Shown: piece after piece, positions 60,610 to 64,000 of the stretch
How positions within the stretch are numbered: the first letter of the stretch is position 1
How the letters are laid out: each line of letters begins with the position of its first letter
Assembly (NCBI GenBank): GCA_024349765.1
Contig: AP026074.1
Coordinates: 248,001-312,000, forward strand
Length of the DNA: 64,000 nt
Direction: 5' to 3'
Origin: Streptomyces nigrescens
Lineage (GTDB): Bacteria; Actinomycetota; Actinomycetes; Streptomycetales; Streptomycetaceae
Program-made: the position numbers and the translations under genes
The notes under the pieces: model-generated
The model's input: only the letters and a program-made list of their open reading frames with translations
The model's database searches: none
Told to the model about the DNA's origin: nothing

Positions 60610-62261
60610 ATTCGTCTGCCTCTCCGCGACATTCCGCCTCGCTCGACATCGAGGCGTTCCCCTCCGATATGTCATTGATGCTGATCCTGCTGGGGGTCAC
60701 GGTCCTGGCCCAGGATCTGTTCTTCGCACTGTGGATGGCCACGGTCGAGGCACCCGTGACAGGGCCGTGCACGGGTGAGTTCCTGAACTGTCCGAGGGAC
60801 CTTGGCGCGATGGTCAGCGGTACGTTCAACCACCTTCTGATGCTGCTCACGCCTGGCATCGTGTTCGGTCTGCACACCAGCCGGCGCCGGCGTCGGCGAT
60901 CCACGCCATTGGCCGAGACCCCGTTCCACGGCGCCGTCGACGCGGTGGAGGGCCTGGTCCGGGAAGCCCGGCTGAGCCGGGAGCCGGTCGTCATGGTGGA
61001 CCGGCGGCTGACGTCGGGAGCGTATGTCACCGGCCAGCGACGTCGGCCTCTGCTGATGCTCGGCCCGGAACTGCTGGTGCTCCGCGAGAAGGGCGACCAC
61101 GGCCGGCGGATCTTCGAGGCCGTGGTCCGGCACGAGCTGGCGCATCTGCGCGGCAGGGATCTGCAGACGTACAACATGGTGACGGTGTTCCGTCCCTCCA
61201 ACCTGTTCGCCGGGGCCTTCATCGCCTTCGCCGTGACCCTGAGCATGCTCAACCACTACTCCACACCGGGAGACCTGGTGGTCGCCCTGGTCCGGGTCCT
61301 CCTGCTCACACTGCTCGGCGAGCTGATCGTCCGCGCCTACCTGCGGATCCGCGAGCACCATGCCGACCTGCATGCCGGAATGACCGACCGGGAGGGACTG
61401 CTCGCCGCCCTGGGGGCAGAGAACGGCAGGGCGGACGGGACGGGTGCGGCACGGCTGCGGTCCTGGCTGCGCCATCACCCCATGGGCATCGACCGGCTGG
61501 ACGTGGCCAGGACACCGGGGCGCGTGCTGGCCTCCTCGCCGGGGCGGGTGTTTCTCGGTGCGACCGTCGCCGGTGTGCTGCTGCCGATGCTCCAGGACCT
61601 GCTGCTGCGGGTCTACGGGCAGAAGAACTTCACCGTGGTTCTTTGCGGTTTCGTCGTCGGCGTGGGGCTGACCCTGTTCGTGGGGTTCACCCTGTGGCGT
61701 CACCAGTGGTACGCGGGCGGCCCGGCGCCGGCCCGGCTCGGCCGGTTGGCGCTCACCGGCCTGATCGTGGCCGGCGGGATAGTGGCCGGGAGCCGGCTCG
61801 CGCTCTACACCAGGGTTGCCGGCTTCGGCCTCTCCGGCACGCCGCTGGCCCCGTCGTTCCTGGCCGCGCTGGCCGGCGCCGCGGTACTGCTGTGCGGCTG
61901 GCTCACGGTGGTCGGGGCCCAGTGGTTCCGGGGCGATCCACAGGCGCAACGCATCCCGCGGTTCCTGAAGTTGGCCGTTGTCCCCGCGTGCCTGATCGGC
62001 GGGTGGCTGCTGGCAGGTGTCTGGACCTGGGGAATGGGCCTTCAGAGCGTCCTGGCCGCCTGCTCGACCGAGGGGTATGTGTGTCCGACGACCACGCCGG
62101 AGCTGGCCGTCGCCAACGCGGTGACCGGATCCTTCGGCACGGGACCGGTTGCGATGACGGTGGCCCTCATCGTCCTGGCCGCCCCGCTGGCCGCCCGTTT
62201 CACCGCACCGCTCACCGGGAGGCCTTCGCGCGCCGCCCGACCGCCGCGGCGCACGCCCTGA
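60606..62261 (+). CDS. Multi-pass M48/M56-type zinc metallopeptidase (short paralogue)
   Basis: A 551-residue membrane peptidase starting at GTG 60606. It has two hydrophobic segments near the start, a cytoplasmic region with AVVRHELAHLRGRDLQTYNM (zinc HExxH), a likely third ligand in RIREHHADLHAG, and about eight more membrane helices. It parallels the 53721 protein in layout (HELAH, R-x-R-E-x-x-A-D), but lacks that protein's C-terminal domain. It is translationally coupled to the upstream 80-residue gene. Confidence 0.85.
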   Translation: MNSSASPRHSASLDIEAFPSDMSLMLILLGVTVLAQDLFFALWMATVEAPVTGPCTGEFLNCPRDLGAMVSGTFNHLLMLLTPGIVFGLHTSRRRRRRSTPLAETPFHGAVDAVEGLVREARLSREPVVMVDRRLTSGAYVTGQRRRPLLMLGPELLVLREKGDHGRRIFEAVVRHELAHLRGRDLQTYNMVTVFRPSNLFAGAFIAFAVTLSMLNHYSTPGDLVVALVRVLLLTLLGELIVRAYLRIREHHADLHAGMTDREGLLAALGAENGRADGTGAARLRSWLRHHPMGIDRLDVARTPGRVLASSPGRVFLGATVAGVLLPMLQDLLLRVYGQKNFTVVLCGFVVGVGLTLFVGFTLWRHQWYAGGPAPARLGRLALTGLIVAGGIVAGSRLALYTRVAGFGLSGTPLAPSFLAALAGAAVLLCGWLTVVGAQWFRGDPQAQRIPRFLKLAVVPACLIGGWLLAGVWTWGMGLQSVLAACSTEGYVCPTTTPELAVANAVTGSFGTGPVAMTVALIVLAAPLAARFTAPLTGRPSRAARPPRRTP

Positions 62262-62394
62262 TGGGCGGACCGGCACTTCGTCAGCCGACGTGCCTGGACA
62301 GGAGGAGAGGCAGGTCACATTCGGTCGTGTCACAGGGGGTCGGGCTACCTCGTCTCAGGGGTGTAGTCACTGACGACCACCCGAGGAGCACACC

Positions 62395-62868
62395 ATGGAA
62401 GCGCGTCTGAACTTCTTCGCCAGCCCGATCGCCGGCAAGGCCCTCAAGCACGTCATGTCGGCGGGCAAGATGCTCAAGGAATCGCCGCTGCCGGCCGCGA
62501 CGCAGGAACTGGTGGCGCTGCGCGTGAGCCAGATCAACGGCTGTGCCGTCTGCATCGACATGCACACCAAGGAGGCCGCCGCTGCCGGCGAGACCTCGGT
62601 GCGCCTGCACCTGGTCGCGGCGTGGCGGGAGGCCACGGTCTTCACCGAGGCCGAGCGTGCCGCGCTGGAGCTGGCGGAGGAGGGAACCCGGGTTGCGGAC
62701 GCGGCCGGTGGGGTCAGCGACGAGGTGTGGGCGAACGCCGCCAAGCACTACGACGAGGAGCAGCTCACCGCCCTGGTCCTCACCATCTCCTTCATGAACA
62801 TGGCGAACCGGCTGAACGTCATCTCCCAGCAGCCGGCCGGCGACTACGAGGCCGGGCAGTTCCACTGA
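62395..62868 (+). CDS. Carboxymuconolactone decarboxylase/AhpD-family protein (ECF41 partner)
   Basis: A 157-residue AhpD-like protein starting ATG 62395 with GAGGAG upstream. The CxxC motif is in SQINGCAVCIDMHTKEAAAA. It is very similar to the protein at 43204. It is followed in the same direction, 173 bp later, by an ECF41 sigma factor gene, the classical ECF41 neighbourhood. Peroxide or disulfide reduction through the Cys pair is the family role. Confidence 0.93.
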   Translation: MEARLNFFASPIAGKALKHVMSAGKMLKESPLPAATQELVALRVSQINGCAVCIDMHTKEAAAAGETSVRLHLVAAWREATVFTEAERAALELAEEGTRVADAAGGVSDEVWANAAKHYDEEQLTALVLTISFMNMANRLNVISQQPAGDYEAGQFH

Positions 62869-63041
62869 ACGGCATCAGCAACTGGCTCGGGGCCCGGGCC
62901 GGGTCCCGAGCCCGGCTGCGGGCTCCGGGCCCACCCGGCCCGGAGGGCGCTACTCTGGCCCACCCGCGGTCCGGATGATCACCAGAAGATGTCTGCGTCG
63001 GCGAGTACGGCCGGGCGGGGTTCAGGGGGAGGGGATTCGGC

Positions 63042-63968
63042 GTGAGCAAGGTCGAGGAGTTCGAGGAGCTGCGGCCGCTGCTGTTCTCGATCGCGTATCG
63101 GGTTCTGGGCAGCGTGGGGGAGGCCGAGGACGCGGTGCAGGAGACGTGGCTGCGCTTCGACGGCTCGACGACCCGGCCCACGTCGACCAAGGCCTACCTG
63201 TCGGCCACGGTGACCCGGATCTCGATCGATGTGCTGCGTTCCGCGCGGGTGCGGCGGGAGGAGTACGTGGGCCCGTGGTTCCCCGAGCCGCTGCTGAGCG
63301 ATCCGTACCAGGATCCGGCGCGGTCGGTGGAGTTGGCCGACTCGGTGTCGATGGCGGCGCTGATGCTGCTGGAGCGGCTCAGCCCGCTGGAGCGGGCGGT
63401 GTTCGTGCTGCGGGAGGTGTTCGGCTTCGGGTTCGACGAGGTTGCGGCAACAGTGGAGCGGTCGGAGGCGGCGTGCCGGCAGCTGCTGGTGCGGGCGCGC
63501 CGGCATATGGAAGCCGGGCGGCCGCGCTTCGAAGCGGTCCGCAGAGAGCGGGAGGAGCTGGCGTCGCGGTTCTTCGACGCCCTTCGTGAAGGCGACGTCG
63601 GCGGCCTGCAGGAACTGCTCGCCGCCGACGTGTCGATGGTCGGCGACGGCGGCGGCAAGGCCCCGCAGCTGGCCAGGGCCGTCATCGGCGCCGAGAACGT
63701 GGCCCGGCTGCTTGCCTCCGTCTTCCCGTGGATGGCCCTGATCGACGTGACGTTCGCGCCGCACGAGATCAACGGCCAGCCGGGCGCGGTCTTCCGCGAC
63801 CGGGACGGCAAGGTGCTCAACACCCTGGCGCTCGACGTGCTCGACGGGCAGATCCAGACCATCCGCTCGGTGAGCAACCCCGACAAGCTCGGCCACATCG
63901 GGCCGGTCGCCGACGCCTGGGCCATCGACCGCGAGGTGAAGCAGGAACGCCGGCGGCAGCGGAACTGA
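63042..63968 (+). CDS. ECF41-type RNA polymerase sigma factor (SigJ-like)
   Basis: A 308-residue sigma factor starting GTG 63042 after GGGGGAGGGG. Sigma2 has LLFSIAYRVLGSVGEAEDAV, the linker WFPEPLL, sigma4 RAVFVLREVFGFGFDEVAAT. The SnoaL-like extension carries the canonical ECF41 motifs DGGGK (VSMVGDGGGKAPQ) and NPDKL (SVSNPDKLGHIG), which are changed in the paralogue at 22662. It probably activates the AhpD-like gene upstream. It ends 32 bp before the window edge, complete. Confidence 0.95.
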   Translation: MSKVEEFEELRPLLFSIAYRVLGSVGEAEDAVQETWLRFDGSTTRPTSTKAYLSATVTRISIDVLRSARVRREEYVGPWFPEPLLSDPYQDPARSVELADSVSMAALMLLERLSPLERAVFVLREVFGFGFDEVAATVERSEAACRQLLVRARRHMEAGRPRFEAVRREREELASRFFDALREGDVGGLQELLAADVSMVGDGGGKAPQLARAVIGAENVARLLASVFPWMALIDVTFAPHEINGQPGAVFRDRDGKVLNTLALDVLDGQIQTIRSVSNPDKLGHIGPVADAWAIDREVKQERRRQRN

Positions 63969-64000
63969 CTCGGGAAGCGGGGATCGAGCTCCCGTCGGTC

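Overview
The window is high-GC DNA with the codon use, start codons (many GTG, some TTG), Shine-Dalgarno sites and gene families of a Streptomyces chromosome. Genus markers include a 2-methylisoborneol/encapsulin operon, ECF41-type sigma factors, FurA next to KatG, and Ser/Thr kinases with C-terminal PQQ-type repeats. Function calls rest on motif reading and family memory; no database was searched.

Layout. 0-10 kb: the start of a HEAT-like protein, small conserved and secreted proteins, an IS630-like element that has lost most of its transposase and carries an unrelated gene (4420-5258), an Lrp regulator, an SMP-30 lactonase and a two-component system. 10-16 kb: a sulfonate/sulfate-ester operon (leader peptide, SsuA, SsuB, SsuC, flavin monooxygenase, TauD-like dioxygenase) on the minus strand. 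16-21 kb: a secreted trypsin-like protease, katG and a divergent fur gene with a readable promoter/operator. 21.5-30 kb: a carboxymuconolactone decarboxylase/ECF41 pair, acetyltransferases, a class IV aminotransferase, a nitrobindin-like protein, a lipoprotein, a DHFR-like reductase and long-type argG. 30-36 kb: a deleted DUF899 pseudogene, the 2-MIB operon (shell protein, cyclase, methyltransferase), a sigma-factor remnant and a membrane protein. 36-43 kb: an MFS exporter, a thioesterase and an unrecognised 1,202-residue protein. 43-49 kb: an AhpD-like protein and a three-gene kinase operon whose first product looks like a pseudokinase. 49-54 kb: a decayed accessory zone (NmrA protein, a VOC gene broken by an IS5 remnant, a Tn3 transposase relic, a TetR/monooxygenase pair). 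53.7-62.3 kb: two paralogous membrane zinc peptidases around a Ddl-type ligase, an acetyltransferase and a conserved protein followed by two tRNA-like sequences. 62.4-64 kb: a second AhpD/ECF41 pair.

Most notable observation. At 59.45-59.71 kb two sequences have near-canonical tRNA parts (7-bp acceptor stem, T8A9, D arm with GG, 5-bp T stem with a TTCGANT loop), but in circularly permuted order: the 3' half comes before the 5' half, with a 7-nt linker between the acceptor strands. The first has an in-place ACCA after its 3' acceptor strand. I know permuted tRNA genes from algae and archaea but not as an established bacterial gene type, so this is the leading candidate for something undescribed.
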